This document shows positions 38,222-47,717 of a stretch of 64,000 bases of DNA, piece after piece. The position numbers were made by a program, and so were the translations under genes. The notes below the pieces were generated by a model. That model had not been told where the DNA came from and made no database searches. It was given only the letters and a program-made list of their open reading frames with translations. Every line of letters starts with the position of its first letter. Positions within the stretch are counted from its first letter, which is position 1. Source of the stretch: Bolinopsis microptera (lineage: Eukaryota > Ctenophora > Tentaculata > Lobata > Bolinopsidae); assembly GCF_026151205.1 (NCBI RefSeq), contig NW_026971780.1, forward strand, positions 17,741 through 81,740. Reading direction: 5' to 3'.

Positions 38222-40070
38222 TTTACCTGTACTAGTGATGCATCAACTTTTAAACCCCTCGACCAACTCTAGGCTAAATAATGCAGAAGTTTGTACAATT
38301 TATGGAACAATATTACTCACGTTCTTTAACATCTAGGATTGTTGAACCTAATGTGACACTGTTTCCGTTACCCCTTGACACTGCTTTACAATAATAAGTT
38401 CCACCATCAGACGTCTGAGGGTTAAATATTACCAGGTCGTATTGACCTAAGTCTGTATATTCTGCATATTTACTGCCTCCAATATCAAGTGTTATAGAAT
38501 TAGAACCAGTAGACCCACTTGTGTAATATGTCCACATATTCGTATATTTAACTTCAACCCTGTCAGTCTCAGTTCCTTTGTACCAGTAAACATCGTAGGG
38601 TTCTCCATTTTTGATTGCTGTACTCCAATCAGCATGACCATTGCACTTTAACCTCCAAAGAAAGGCACTAGGGTCAGCTTCATCATCTCCGGTTTCCGAT
38701 TTTATATTTTCATAGCTGTCCCCAGTGAAACTTAACTTGTCTGAGAAATATAAGATTGTACTAATATGGAAAAATTGTACAACATTGTTTAATTATAGTA
38801 GGGACTTTAATTGTTACTCAGTAACTGACCATCAACTATCGTATTTGAACACAACATGTATAAATTAGGGAATGTTAACGTTCAAAGTAGGTAGTAGAAA
38901 TTCCTGATAAAAATAATGATGTCCTAAATAAATTGATAGTTTAAGTGCTACCAACCGTCCAATGTGTACTTTACCATTGCAACTTTACTGAGAATAATAT
39001 CGTCTCCATAAGTAGCTTTACACTGGAACAAATTACCCTCTCCACTTTCATCAACATCAACTGCGTCCACTAAATACTCTGCTCCTGTAGCTCCACTAAT
39101 CAGGTCTGTGTTCTGAGGAGGAGCATTGAAGTCTGATTTTAGCTGGTACCAGGAGTATGCTATAATACCAGTTCTTCCAGTAGCTACACAGGACAGAGTA
39201 ACAGTTCCACCAGGATTAACAGTTTTTGATACAGGTTGTGATGTGAACTTAAATATATCAGGACCTGAAAACGACACTTCCTTTAACAGAATAAACCAGT
39301 AAGTCTTCGCTTAGATGTCAAAGAATAACGATATGATGTATAGCTTTATTTAGTGGACATAAATTAATATTGCCTAATATTGAGTGATATTTCCATTTAG
39401 GGGAAGGCAATGATAAAAGGAGATACATAGTAAAAAGTAGAAACGTTTACATCAGTTTGGCTATGAATCCTGTTCTAGGGAAAAGGAAATAATACAGTAA
39501 ATATTTTCGACTATATTTATTCTTACCAATTACTTGATAAGTTTTTATTTTAAACACAGCAGGTACTTACCACACATGTAACAGCTGAACAGCAGTATTA
39601 GCACTAATCTGAAAATTAACAATTATAATAACGTAGTGAGGAGATAAGCAGTTTTAAGCAGTTGTAACGTTAAAAACGGTACAAAAGATAAGGAAAAGTT
39701 CGAATAAATGTAAGAGAATCAGTTTAAGAATTAATGGTGTTACAGACAATGTCAGAGTTTTAAGAAATTTAATTATCAATTGAGTATCGAATTTTCTAAG
39801 ACTATACATGCGATCTCAAGAATAATTATTATATTAATTACACAATAGACTGAAAGATGTTATCCTAATCTTGGGTCATAATAAAAATTGTAAATATCAG
39901 AATTATGAATTAAAAATCATTATTTTTGCACTGCACAATTGATATTTTCCTCAACAAACAAAAAATTGTGATTTATTGTGTCATTAATTCTGGTTCCAAA
40001 AATTAAAAACCAAGCGTGCAATAAGCAATCATCGATCACAGAAACCTACTTACTTCGATACAAATATCAT
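4252..40070 (-). CDS. Giant multi-Ig transmembrane receptor (gene 2), 27 exons
   Basis: Exons from 5' to 3': 40054-40070, 39571-39608, 38956-39264, 38321-38740, 37573-37899, 37161-37469, 36613-36933, 36160-36456, 33341-33751, 27428-27553, 27163-27292, 26901-27026, 26709-26791, 25846-26271, 25388-25606, 25130-25259, 24821-24949, 24519-24604, 23943-24377, 22816-23142, 22554-22655, 22252-22437, 21787-22089, 20526-20618, 5304-5407, 4940-5075, 4252-4691. Every site is GT-AG, every phase fits, and the sum is 2,009 codons plus stop. Domains: signal peptide 1-18 ([18 protein letters not shown]); about 17 Ig-like domains, the first V-like and the later ones of the type TC.VEGG.P; a transmembrane helix at about 1870-1894 ([20 protein letters not shown]); and a 115-residue tail. 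The tail holds YVNT twice, YDNV and YHNH, all of the pY-x-N form bound by Grb2-type SH2 domains, plus YNDV and YDYA. It is probably a cell-surface adhesion, immune or self-recognition receptor; the ligand is unknown. Expression was not tested, and a skipped or missed exon cannot be excluded. Confidence 0.8.
4820..4926. repeat. Imperfect inverted repeat, about 107 bp
   Basis: Arms around CCAGATCCCGATGGCACCAT and the inverse ATGGTACCATCGGGATCCGG face each other in the last intron of gene 2. It has the size and form of a tiny foldback MITE. No clear target duplication. Confidence 0.55.
5493..5831. repeat. Left terminal inverted repeat of the 15-kb element
   Basis: Reads inward from CACCCTACGCGCG and matches the inverse of 20129-20466 until CTAGGGAAACATTTGGT, after which the two ends diverge. 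The outer 40 bases contain GGGGTGGAC twice, a possible short subterminal motif. The outermost five host bases are ATTAA. Confidence 0.9.
5832..6553. promoter_or_regulatory. Leader region of the 15-kb element, presumed promoter
   Basis: No coding exon was found between the left TIR and the first zinc-finger exon. The sequence GGGAAATCCTGATTG occurs twice near 6010-6051, and a few CACGTGAC-like motifs lie at 5938-5970. A promoter here is inferred only from position. Confidence 0.3.
6554..7421 (+). CDS. Three-finger C2H2 protein, or N-terminus of the YqaJ protein
   Basis: Exons 6554-6625, 6778-6856, 7044-7121 and 7348-7421 splice GT-AG in phase into 100 codons ending in TAG. Three C2H2 fingers each span an exon junction: C-TT-C...H-TRMK-H, C-LE-C...H-MKEV-H and C-DF-C...H-MRVV-H. 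Such fingers usually bind DNA, here plausibly the element's own ends. There is a second reading. A GTATAC donor at 7421, just before the stop is completed, and a TAG acceptor at 7487-7488 would remove a 68-base intron and fuse the fingers in frame to the next gene, giving about 1,405 residues. The stop is only 77 bases from the next ATG, so the two are at least tightly linked. Confidence 0.7.
7499..19559 (+). CDS. Ankyrin + YqaJ-type exonuclease protein of the 15-kb element, 25 exons
   Basis: Exons: 7499-7555, 7704-7908, 8110-8217, 8371-8532, 9622-9876, 10019-10236, 10533-10698, 10902-10990, 11192-11300, 11436-11692, 11846-11950, 12102-12216, 12445-12534, 12654-12757, 15640-15774, 15998-16142, 16400-16549, 16748-16888, 17116-17250, 17412-17551, 17733-18095, 18274-18373, 18566-18742, 18944-19106, 19343-19559. 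All phases agree; 1,301 codons plus stop. Residues about 47-110 are ankyrin-like ([20 protein letters not shown]). Residues about 500-725 match the YqaJ/lambda-exonuclease layout: R-x6-R-x4-[13 protein letters not shown] with the acidic residue, GDGS, then VEIKCP (the E-x-K site) and LPQMYSQ. This is a PD-(D/E)XK nuclease fold, known in phage recombination and in some eukaryotic transposons. The last 575 residues are not recognised. The role is probably in mobility or end processing, inferred from its place between TIRs. Confidence 0.8.
8540..9562. repeat. (TG)n / CTGTGTGT microsatellite, about 1 kb
   Basis: Nearly pure TG, TCTG and TGTGTC repeats fill most of the intron between exons 4 and 5 of the YqaJ gene. 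The long Cys-Val reading frames on the plus strand are produced by this repeat and are not genes. Confidence 0.95.
12893..13064. repeat. GTTTACAACAAG minisatellite, copy 1
   Basis: Irregular 12-base units, with an AAAATACAACCAAACAAAAT lead-in, ending in CAATATTCGC. The whole block recurs at 15475-15636 almost unchanged, so the ATM fragment between is bracketed by direct repeats. Confidence 0.85.
13154..13965. mobile_element. 812-bp non-autonomous hAT-like element nested in the ATM copy
   Basis: Perfect 28-base TIRs start GGGGGTGATGCAACGTCAAT. The 8-bp duplication GTCGTTGA lies at 13146-13153 and 13966-13973. Next to each TIR is a 10-base tandem array of GACATTAATT units (13200-13290 and 13883-13950). 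No coding capacity. Eight-base duplications are usual for hAT and P-type transposons. It interrupts the ATM reading frame after ...NWCIND. Confidence 0.85.
15000..15190. repeat. A-rich (AAAAAAGAAG)n tract
   Basis: About 190 bases of A with scattered G and T, in the middle of the ATM fragment. It breaks the reading frame; the minus-strand frame across it is only Phe-rich noise. Confidence 0.85.
15475..15639. repeat. GTTTACAACAAG minisatellite, copy 2
   Basis: Near-identical direct repeat of 12893-13064. Its last bases, CAATATTCGCAG, form the splice acceptor of YqaJ-gene exon 15 (15640). In copy 1 the same place reads CAATATTCGCTG, so only copy 2 keeps the acceptor. Confidence 0.85.
20129..20466. 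repeat. Right terminal inverted repeat of the 15-kb element
   Basis: Inverse of 5493-5831 with about three differences noticed by eye. An extra internal copy of the terminal motif GAGTCCACCCCA lies at about 20008-20021. Outer host bases are ATTAA. Confidence 0.9.
20640..21575 (-). pseudogene. 5'-truncated LINE reverse transcriptase, C-terminal part
   Basis: The frame begins at about 21575 with [10 protein letters not shown], the Y-x-D-D catalytic box of a reverse transcriptase. It continues through [15 protein letters not shown] and the post-RT region ([41 protein letters not shown]) to a stop at 20761. The 5' part, with endonuclease and most of RT, is missing, as expected of target-primed insertion. 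It lies in the intron between exons 23 and 24 of gene 2, in the same orientation, and ends just before the acceptor of exon 24. Confidence 0.8.
27835..28292 (+). pseudogene. LINE reverse transcriptase C-terminal fragment (left copy)
   Basis: The plus strand encodes [17 protein letters not shown], then RMMLGIS, then LLASDLVLW, typical of the post-RT region of many animal LINEs. There are stops at several points. The last 197 bases (28096-28292) recur as 32897-33093. The fragment ends abruptly at the first base of the retroelement gag. Confidence 0.75.
28293..32399 (+). pseudogene. Gag-pol reading frame of the Ty3-type element, two in-frame TAG stops
   Basis: One continuous frame runs the whole way except for TAG at 28704 (between gag and the zinc knuckles) and TAG at 30738 (after RNase H). 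Order: gag core; two CCHC knuckles ([11 protein letters not shown] and [11 protein letters not shown]) at about 28750-28830; aspartic protease with LDTGSS at about 29105; RT with [10 protein letters not shown] and VDDILITG; RNase H with [13 protein letters not shown]; integrase with the H-H-C-C finger and the D, D, E residues at LDFCGP, SDNGSS and NGQAEV. The base before V-D-D-I encodes Arg where Ty3-type enzymes usually have an aromatic residue in Y-x-D-D. The two stops may be decay or read-through sites; the missing 5' end favours decay. Confidence 0.85.
32766..32896 (+). repeat. Putative 3' LTR of the Ty3-type element
   Basis: Starts TGTTATATAT and ends CATAACA, giving the usual TG...CA ends with a short terminal inverted TGTTAT/ATAACA. 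It abuts the LINE flank exactly. The upstream purine tract is weak and no 5' LTR exists for comparison, so the 131-bp length is uncertain. Confidence 0.45.
32897..33215 (+). pseudogene. LINE reverse transcriptase C-terminal fragment (right copy)
   Basis: Repeats 28096-28292 with only a few substitutions, then continues where the left copy stops ([16 protein letters not shown]) to a (TAG)n-like 3' end, GTAGCTGTAGTAGTAGTAGT. It is the distal part of the LINE copy into which the retroelement inserted. Confidence 0.75.
34227..35600 (+). mobile_element. ORF1-only non-LTR retroposon nested in the foldback element
   Basis: Insertion breaks the foldback arm at CTAAGG/CCTATTTT. AAGG is repeated at 34223-34226 and 35601-35604, a short target duplication. 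The 3' end is a short tandem repeat, AAATCAAATCAAATC, as in CR1/L2-type LINEs rather than a poly-A tail. The only ORF is 34359-35228. Confidence 0.7.
34359..35228 (+). CDS. ORF1-type retroelement protein, 289 aa
   Basis: Intact ORF from ATG to TGA. Shares with the 1821-2744 protein, in order: a coiled-coil-like centre, [45 protein letters not shown] and YGKVCSRDK. These proteins are probably RNA-binding ORF1 products of LINEs. No RT ORF follows within the element, so it would need an enzyme in trans. A spacer present between the FGLKEE and VQQIL blocks of the other copy is shorter here. Confidence 0.65.
   Translation: MEDDRKVTQSLDQIQGFEYDEQTKLKDSVTKWFITLGKELKIDDRDICGDMDREIFMAPTVYKKHLALRLVGAIDLVQRHECQMGKMEEIIYFLKTEALEDKDKLIRLQGQLLVQKDIVLELFKTSVKKTVQTTVESGIKSYSAAVQQNSASGTVCNSNILKKVMKSVAAEEDRSKNLIVFGLKEEEGEQLPALVTAVLEEIGRKSTTIRPVKITVPSSTAVQQILTKTGRLRLVETHKNVWICPDRSSEERATRKHLVTDLKKKRVEQTHLDHYIRYGKVCSRDKKPP
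38195..38221. repeat. G27 homopolymer
   Basis: Run of 27 G in the intron between exons 4 and 5 of gene 2 (C on the transcribed strand). Length in any assembly is unreliable. Confidence 0.85.
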
Positions 40071-41850
40071 GGTGTGACCTATCAGGAGAGAATTTTTCAC
40101 ATTATTTAACCTCAATCGACCACTGCCACAAGAATTAACATAAAAGTCCTACTGGTAAGTTTCATGATAATTGTATGAATAACAATTAATCAATGACAGT
40201 CAGTAAATTATAAGACTAATAATGTTGAGAATTTCAGTAATAAAAAGATTATAAGATATTCACGAGGTGAGACTAGCACAAGGAATTATCCTCACGTGAT
40301 ATGGATGAGATAAGAGGAAATAATATACTGATATATGATCTCAAGGGAAAAATAATAGGAGGCAATCCAAAATAATTTAGGTAGTAAGGTAGTAGTATAC
40401 ACAATACATCATATAATTCACAGTTCATTAAATGTTCTGAACTTAGTCTGAGATATTCTGATTCTGTCCTGGTTTTAGGTGGCTCAAACAGCACCAGTAA
40501 ATCACTGGGTAGAGAGATAAAAAAACAAAAATACATACACTTTTTAATTCAACTGATGTAGTTGTCGTCAAAACATGGACCTAAAATTCCATCATTATCG
40601 ATCTCAGTGGTAACAATCATTTTTTAACAGTGTAACCTTTCTTTGCCTTTTCAGTGTCCACTCTTGGGAAGGGTGCTGGAGGATAAACTATGGAGATTGA
40701 GTTAAAGATCTCTTAAATAATTGAAAACAGGATGTTTTGATCACATGATGGGCAGGCGTTTGTTGTGCAGTAGTGTTGGAAAAGAATAAATTGTCTCTAA
40801 TGGACTAATTTATTAACTACATCATAATCAGTTTAAAATAAAACCCCAGTGGGCACTCCTCAACACCGTAGTATAACTGAATGGTCAAGCCGTGATTATT
40901 AAAAGGAAAAGAATTGATTGAAAGCCCCTCGTGAGGGGATTGTCTCTAATGGACTAATTTATTAACTACATCATAATCAGTTTAAAATAAAACCCCAGTG
41001 GGCACTCCTGAAAAAACATACCCACTAGAAAATATATCAAAACTAAATAGAAAAGTGAGGTCAAATGAAATAAATCGTAACAAACTGCAATAAATGCAAA
41101 TACGAATTCGTTATTTTATTGGCACGCCGCAAAAAGAAATAGGACCTATAATTTATAACCTGATAACCATCAACTGAATAATCGTTTAAATTAAAGTATT
41201 AAAACACAAACCATCATGTGCCGTTTAGCAGTAGGGTGCGGCTCACTAGGAAGCTAGGACCACCAGCCAATCGGCAAAAAGGGGTTTGGAAAAACCATTA
41301 TTGGCACTCGAGTCCTTGATCTTGTCGATGGTGCACTGGGCAATTTGAGCTGCCATCATTAAGCTTCTGACGATTGAAATTACTATTAATCCAAGTTGAG
41401 GCAATCAACAGACGCGCAGCTTTTATAATGGTTATCTATGATATGTTTTTTATTTGAAAATTCAATTAATCATTATATATATAAATCAAGCGTTACATTT
41501 CAGCCATGCAAAATTACAATGACATATTTTGATTACTAAATGATAAATGGTACTGCAATATAAGTTGCTTAATGTTTGGCCGGATGACAACTAACGAGAA
41601 AAATAAACTTGATTAACTATAATAATTAATTCGGCTGAACCAACACATAGCAAGAGCCACATTAACGTTGGGGCCGTCTACCAAATTTGAATGACAAACA
41701 TTAACAAGAAATCAAACATATCATAAATAATTATAAGGATTTTGTTCATTACAATTCCGTCACAACTGATAAAGAAATAAGAAAAGGACAAGCAGATAGG
41801 AAATTGGACGGACAGAATTGTAACCAACAAAAACAAATTTCTGAGACTCA
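40071..41850. other. Upstream region of gene 2; no gene seen; 70-bp direct repeat
   Basis: Should contain the promoter and 5' UTR of gene 2, but no specific element can be named. A 70-base segment starting TTGTCTCTAATGGACTAATT occurs at 40791-40860 and 40940-41009. The rest is AT-rich and without coding pattern. Confidence 0.45.
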
Positions 41851-41879
41851 TAAGACTGATGAGCTAATCTGGCCAGACA

Positions 41880-42040
41880 GTATCGGCAGCCCAGAGGTAC
41901 CTGATCAGTTTGGCCTTAAAAGTAGAAATCCGCTCTGACTGCCGGATACATACTGGTAGACTATTCCAATTCAGCATAGATCTATGAAAAAAGCTATTTC
42001 GGAAGGCATCCGAGCAGGGCACAGTGGTACTCATAATCTG
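41880..42040 (-). pseudogene. LINE 3'-end remnant
   Basis: The minus strand at about 42030-41890 encodes FRNSFFHRSMLNWNSLPV followed by ISTFKAKLIRYLW. The R...WNSLP...FK..L pattern is the extreme C-terminus of CR1/L2/Jockey-type reverse transcriptases. No upstream RT is present, so it is strongly 5'-truncated. Confidence 0.7.
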
Positions 42041-43455
42041 TAATAAAGATCAAAATTCAAATTTGTATTCCTTTAAAAAATTTTATTCCTTACTAATCAA
42101 GGACATAATCTAATGGCCTATTTCAAACGACAGGAACACAGTTTATACACACATCATTTCTAGGGAAGTCAGAATATTAGTAGGCATGGTTCATTTCCTG
42201 TTTCTCTTCGCAATCTGCAAATTGGAAATCATAGGATCAATACAATAATATTGTGCATTAAATCTAGACTAACAATCAAATGCATACAAGCATTTAGTGA
42301 ACAGTTAATTACACCTTAGACAAGGAACCAGTGCAAAACTCTCGCGGATTGTGGGATTGTGTATCTCACTGTGGGACCATCTCTGAAGTCCTAGAATTCT
42401 TAACCACAAAAACGAAGCCAAGAGCCAGGTCAAAAATCATATCAGAACACGATTCAGATTTGATCTGTTAAGAAGTACACTCATTGCACTGAGAGGAATC
42501 AGAGGAAGATCATTGATCAACAGCCCAGTATCTTGAACCTTTGAGGTCTCCAAGATTTGTTTATGTAAATTTTGTAGATATTTTACAGTACTATTTTATA
42601 TAGTATACAATTTTATGGACGAAATGATCCCAGGGGGACTCCCAACCCACCGCTTCGGCACCATTCACAAGCAAGAGCCACTTTAGTCTACTTGCTGTGA
42701 GATGTCTCAGCTACATGGGTTGGGGGTCGGATGATGATTAATCACTCTACACTCGACTGTCACGTGACTTTTTAAACACGTTCTCTTGGTGGCCCAGAAT
42801 GACTATTCAAAATCCTCTAATCTGATCCCAACCCTAACCCTAACCCAATATCTAACAAAAGCATATGCTGAAACCCCGACCCTAACCACTAACGGGAAAT
42901 TGTACCCACTTTCTTATATCCCCTTTGAAGCAGTGGCGTAACGTTGCCTGTTGCAGCGCCCCCGCTGAAAAAGCGCCCCCCTGTTGGCGCCACCTCCCCT
43001 TTAAAAAATGTGTTTCTAGAGCAAATAAAACGCGCAGTTTTGCTAGTATTACCGTAGTTAAGTACCGTAGTTAAACTCCGCCCCCCACAGCAGGGTCGGC
43101 GGCGCCCTTCGTTACGTCACTGCTTTGGAGTAAGCCGCAAAGTGGAAGTATTGGTTATGAGCCTCATTACATGTTATGTACAAGCCTCATGTTATGTACA
43201 AGAACAATCTACTGAACTCGTTTCTCTTCAGAGTTGACAGTTCAGTAGATTGTTGACAGAGCAATGGCCTCTCCGCCATTTAGATCGGCGAGATGCGCTA
43301 TTGGGCCTCGCCGCGATCTGCGAAAAATGGACATCGTCAATTAATTATATTAATTATTAAATGGTTTATTATAATGATGCAAAGTAATTAACAAACCCGT
43401 TTTCAGTTTTGTTTTAACGGGTGGTACTCGTATAATATCTGTTCCATATATATAA
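42041..43455. other. Repeat-rich stretch without genes; TAACCC-like segment
   Basis: 42833-42849 reads CCTAACCCTAACCC. This is part of a dispersed repeat: the surrounding CTCTAATCTGATCC...ATATGCTGAAACCC block occurs inverted at about 51765-51845 and 52866-52946. 42729-42786 (GGATGATGATTAATCAC...) recurs inverted at 56768-56825. Confidence 0.6.
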
Positions 43456-43457
43456 TA

Positions 43458-44455
43458 GAGGCTCTTACGGGCATTGTCTGCACGATACGCTTGGGACCCC
43501 AGATACACCTTACTAGAGGTATTTTTGACCGTAGAATCGATTAAAAGTAGTTTTAAGATGATTGGACTAAGTTAGCGCGGTTAAAATCGCAAAAAACCGA
43601 TTTTGGGGCCAAAAATAGGCCCAAAACCATGTTTTTTGATAATTTGAGCAAGTTAATTTTGTTGGCATGTCGGCAAAACTTGCATGAAGATAGCTAAAAG
43701 ACAGCTGCACAAGATGGTATAAAAATAAAACAAATCCCTCTATTTTAGCGCAGTTAAAAATCCAAAAAAGTGGTAAAAACTTTGACTTTTTTGCTTGACG
43801 GATGTTACTCGTCTAAATTTCTTCGAAGTAGCGCGCGCCGCTTCGAAGTAGCGCGCGCCGCTTTCTTCCCGATGGCAAGTGCTACGAAGTAGCGCGCGCC
43901 GGGTCAGACCATTAACAATGGTCAACTTTTTTGCTTGAAGTTTGAATAATTTTTTGCAGTTGTATTAAATCAACCCAAAAATAGTCACATCGCGCGTGTT
44001 TGCCTAAATTTTTCCTTTCCGAGAAGTACCCACTTCATATACTTCATCGAAGTTTGAATATTGTCACTCCGCAAGCGTTTTTGCCAAATTTTCGACGCGC
44101 ACTACGCGCAATTAAAAGCATTTAGTTGTTATCAATTGGCACCCGCGCGTTCATCATAAATTTCAAACAGCTATAACTCAGCGGGATTATGTCCGTTCTA
44201 GCTTATACCTTCACACCAAATAGAAAATAATGTGATCTTATTGCTGACAAAATATGAATATAATTACTCTATTTGCCGTAGAGTAATAGACTGTCAAAGT
44301 TTAAAACGCGCATTGGTATAGCACGTGACTAATAAGGCCAAATTTATACTTCTTAACATATTATCGATCCTTAGACATCATACTATTGTGTCTAATTAGC
44401 GGTTAGGTCTCTAAACTCGTAGCAGAATACACGTCTTTTTGCCTGTAAGAGCCTC
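43458..44455. mobile_element. About 1-kb element with short inverted ends
   Basis: The ends are GAGGCTCTTACgGGCA and its inverse TGCCtGTAAGAGCCTC, bounded by TA on both sides. No ORF with meaning. At 43825-43902 it contains GAAGTAGCGCGCGCCG three times, one in a short tandem. Probably a Tc1/mariner-style non-autonomous element, but the TIR is short. Confidence 0.5.
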
Positions 44456-46180
44456 TACTAATAGACCGTCGACGAGTCCAACTCGGCGCGCGTCCTGGTA
44501 GGTTGTAAACCTACAAGTTTTGTTCGGCTGCAAAATCGTAAAAACCATAAATAGTCTTGTACTTGTTGGTTTATAACTTGTAGCGCGATGCGTTACTGTG
44601 TACTGTCAACTGTGCCGCGCACTCAATGAGGCTTCTCACAGCGAGATGCGCTACTGTGCTAGGGGTAAACCATAAAAATAAACTTGCTCGGATTTTAAAA
44701 ATTTTTGTACCATTATTTTCTAGAGACTGTGAGAATTTTCACAATACCAAATTTGTCATACATTTTTGGAAAGATCAGTGAGTTTCGCCTGGGTGCCATA
44801 TTTGATGGTGCGCGGCTTTTGGAGCAAAATTAGCTGTAAAAGTCGCGTAATTTGAGTAGTGTAAGAGGATTTTTTCGAGCTCCGTTTACCCCTAAAATTG
44901 AGGCACATTTAGCTTTAGCACAGTTGACTAATCTGCCACATTTTAGCCAGAGGTTACAAGTTCGAATCCCAGTCGGAGTCGTTCTCAAATGCGTTTATAT
45001 TATTATTTTACACATTTTAGCCTAGTTTAACCCATCAAGCAATTATCTAACCCTACATTATGCGATACAAAGTATCAACTAAATACATTCATCACACAGC
45101 AGAAGTCGTTAAATGAATAGTGTACACGTTCACGTACAATTACATCAGTTGTCTATCGACATTATTAACATCTGGTTCAAGGCGACCTCTGCAGTACAAT
45201 GTACTGATAAAGGGATATACTGACTTATGTGCTAGCTAAATTTAACTAGAGTGTACAGTTTAGGACAACACCTGGTTGATATGGTAACGTAATGAGAAAG
45301 CACTTTTCAGGACGGTTACTCGATCGTACCAAGATTGTACCGTCATTGTAAAGTAAATTTACGGCAACAGCTGTGTTTGTACTTGACAGATATTTGCTTA
45401 ATTTAAGAACCAAATAAAACTAAAGTGAATCGATAAAAATGTGACTTTCTTAAAATAAATACGTGTCAACAAAATGTAGAAGCTGATAAATATATAGTGT
45501 ACTCGATCACGTATTACACTGACTGTTTGATATGAAATGTAATTTATAGAGAGTACTTACAAGACGGTTACTTTACAGCCTCAAGAATAATATGTCATTG
45601 TATAATAGCCATAGACCTAGTACAGAATAGTCACAGTAGCAGCTGTGCAATGTATTTGACTCAAATCTCTTGTCAGGACTGGTCTAGATATTTTATATTT
45701 TCTACAATTATATCAGAAGATCTCAACAAATTGAACAGTGTGCGAGGAATTTTTAAATATAATAACCAATGAAAGATAGTGTTAATTCTTACCTCAATTA
45801 GTGGACCGTCCCTTTACATTAGAACTCAGTGTTTGTCTTTGTTAAATATCTTGATAAGGTATAATTACGAACAGGTGCGTGTTTTACTGGATAGTCTCTA
45901 TCTTCTTTATATCTTGAGATCTCAGCTTTAGGTAAGTGACAACTGGATCAAAGTTGTTTTGTTTAATTTTATGCTCAAGGTTCGCACTATTCTGCCTTGT
46001 TATATTTGAGTTGTTGTATATCAGCATAGTATTTTAGTACAATATTGTAGAAATCATACCCGTAAATATTTGCTCGGTATCTGGCAGCAGTTCATCGATT
46101 AATGTTCCGTGTTCTGTTTCCTGGTATTTTGTGAGCGGAATATTTTCTTGAGTAGGATAAAATGAAATCCGTCACCTTAT

Positions 46181-46813
46181 CTTACACAATACTGAATACT
46201 GAATGAATACTGAATACTGAATGAATACTGAATGAATACTGAATACTGAATGAATACTGAATGAATACTGAATGAATACTGAATGAATACTGAATGAATA
46301 CTGAATGAATACTGAATACTGAATGAATACTGAATACTGAATGAATACTGAATGAATACTGAATACTGAATAAATACTGAATGAATACTGAATAAATACT
46401 GAATATTGAATGAATACTGAATGAATACTGAATGAATACTGAATGAATACTGAATGAATACTGAATGAATACTGAATGAATACTGAATGAATACTGAATG
46501 AATACTGAATGAATACTGAATGAATACTGAATGAATACTGAATGAATACTGAATGAATACTGAATGAATACTGAATGAATACTGAATGAATACTGAATGA
46601 ATACTGAATGAATACTGAATGAATACTGAATACTGAATTAATACTGAATGAATACTGAATACTGAATGAATACTGTATGAATACTGAATACTGAATGAAT
46701 ACTGAATGAGTACTGACTGAATACTGAATGAATACTGAATGAATACTGAATACTGAATGAATACTGAATGAATACTGAATAATATACTGAATAATATACT
46801 GAATACTGAATGA
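46181..46813. repeat. ATACTGAATGA satellite, left arm
   Basis: About 630 bases of the 10-base unit ATACTGAATG and the 7-base unit ATACTGA. The long IQYSFSIHSVF reading frame is a by-product. Confidence 0.95.
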
Positions 46814-46961
46814 TAATTATGATGTATTATTTTTAAAGTTATAATGTAGACAAGGAAACACACGTTTAGATTTTTGAAGATAACTTTAACTAAACTATAT
46901 TCAATAACTCTATATATCCAAATACTTATCTCAATAATTATCAACGTTTTGGTTATAAAGT

Positions 46962-47717
46962 TCAAGAATCTTCCTGACGATATATTTGTGAAAGTTTAAG
47001 AAGCTTGATGATAATATTTTTGTTCTCGTTCATTAGTTTGTTGACATCAGATAGACTAGTAGTCGTGATAACTGCAGTCAAAAGAGCTTGTTCTTCCATA
47101 CTTAAAATTGTGGCGATGTCTTGTCCACAGTCAATGAGATGCTGCTCAAATTTCTCAAACATTTCCGTTTTCATTATGTAAGAGAATAAAAAGTCCATAC
47201 ATTTGTTCTCCTCCTTGCACAATTTACTTTGTAACAGGACATCTAGAGATTTGAGTAATTTCGACATATCATTTACCTTTTTATTTATTTGCTTGATTGC
47301 TACGCCTTTCCGCTTGCCTTTGTGTTGCCGAACTGAGTCAGATTCTAACTCATCACTACTTGATACACTTCTACTATCACTATATGGTGTTTTTGACTCG
47401 TCATCAGCACTTGTTTCCTCAGAGTTAGAACCGTCTTGTTGAGATTCTTCAGATATTATCGTATCAGCATCTGAATATGTGGAAGCAGGATAATCCAGTT
47501 TTACATCAGTCGCATCCGAGTTAGCTTTTGATAGTGGTTGAATGTTAGAGCTTGTTTCTGACTCTCCGTTCTCTCGATGATACCGACTTTTGTGTGAGGA
47601 CAAGCTATATTTATTGACAAAAGACTTGTCACAGAATGAGCAAGAAATAGGACTCATGATATTACAAAGGATACGTATAGAACGTTTGCAACAACAGTCT
47701 TCAAATATATTATTCAA
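46962..47717 (-). CDS. C2H2 finger protein, palindrome left arm
   Basis: 251 codons, or 232 from the internal Met in MSPISCSFC. One C2H2 finger near the start (C-SF-C...H-KSRY-H), then an acidic Ser-rich middle with a basic patch (HKGKRKGVAIKQINKK), then a helical C-terminus ending in LLKLSQIY. Function unknown; DNA binding by the finger is plausible. The copy in the other arm differs at a handful of residues (for example SDATD versus TDETD), both open. The retained frame in both arms suggests the protein is or was used. Confidence 0.6.
   Translation of the reverse strand: MNNIFEDCCCKRSIRILCNIMSPISCSFCDKSFVNKYSLSSHKSRYHRENGESETSSNIQPLSKANSDATDVKLDYPASTYSDADTIISEESQQDGSNSEETSADDESKTPYSDSRSVSSSDELESDSVRQHKGKRKGVAIKQINKKVNDMSKLLKSLDVLLQSKLCKEENKCMDFLFSYIMKTEMFEKFEQHLIDCGQDIATILSMEEQALLTAVITTTSLSDVNKLMNENKNIIIKLLKLSQIYRQEDS

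Noticed and set aside
42833-42849. Telomere-like CCTAACCCTAACCC
   Set aside because: Only about two to three units and embedded in a dispersed repeat found again at 51.8 and 52.9 kb, so not a telomere.
44925-44998. tRNA-like sequence with a GTTCGAATCCC B-box (mirrored at about 50830-50905)
   Set aside because: The B-box and an A-box-like AGCACAGTTG are present, but the anticodon stem and acceptor stem do not pair properly; at most a decayed tRNA-derived piece.
46177-46965. 262-residue frame of IQYSFSIHSVF repeats (and its mirror at 48874-49656)
   Set aside because: Produced by the ATACTGAATGA satellite; the only non-repetitive part is a short tail.
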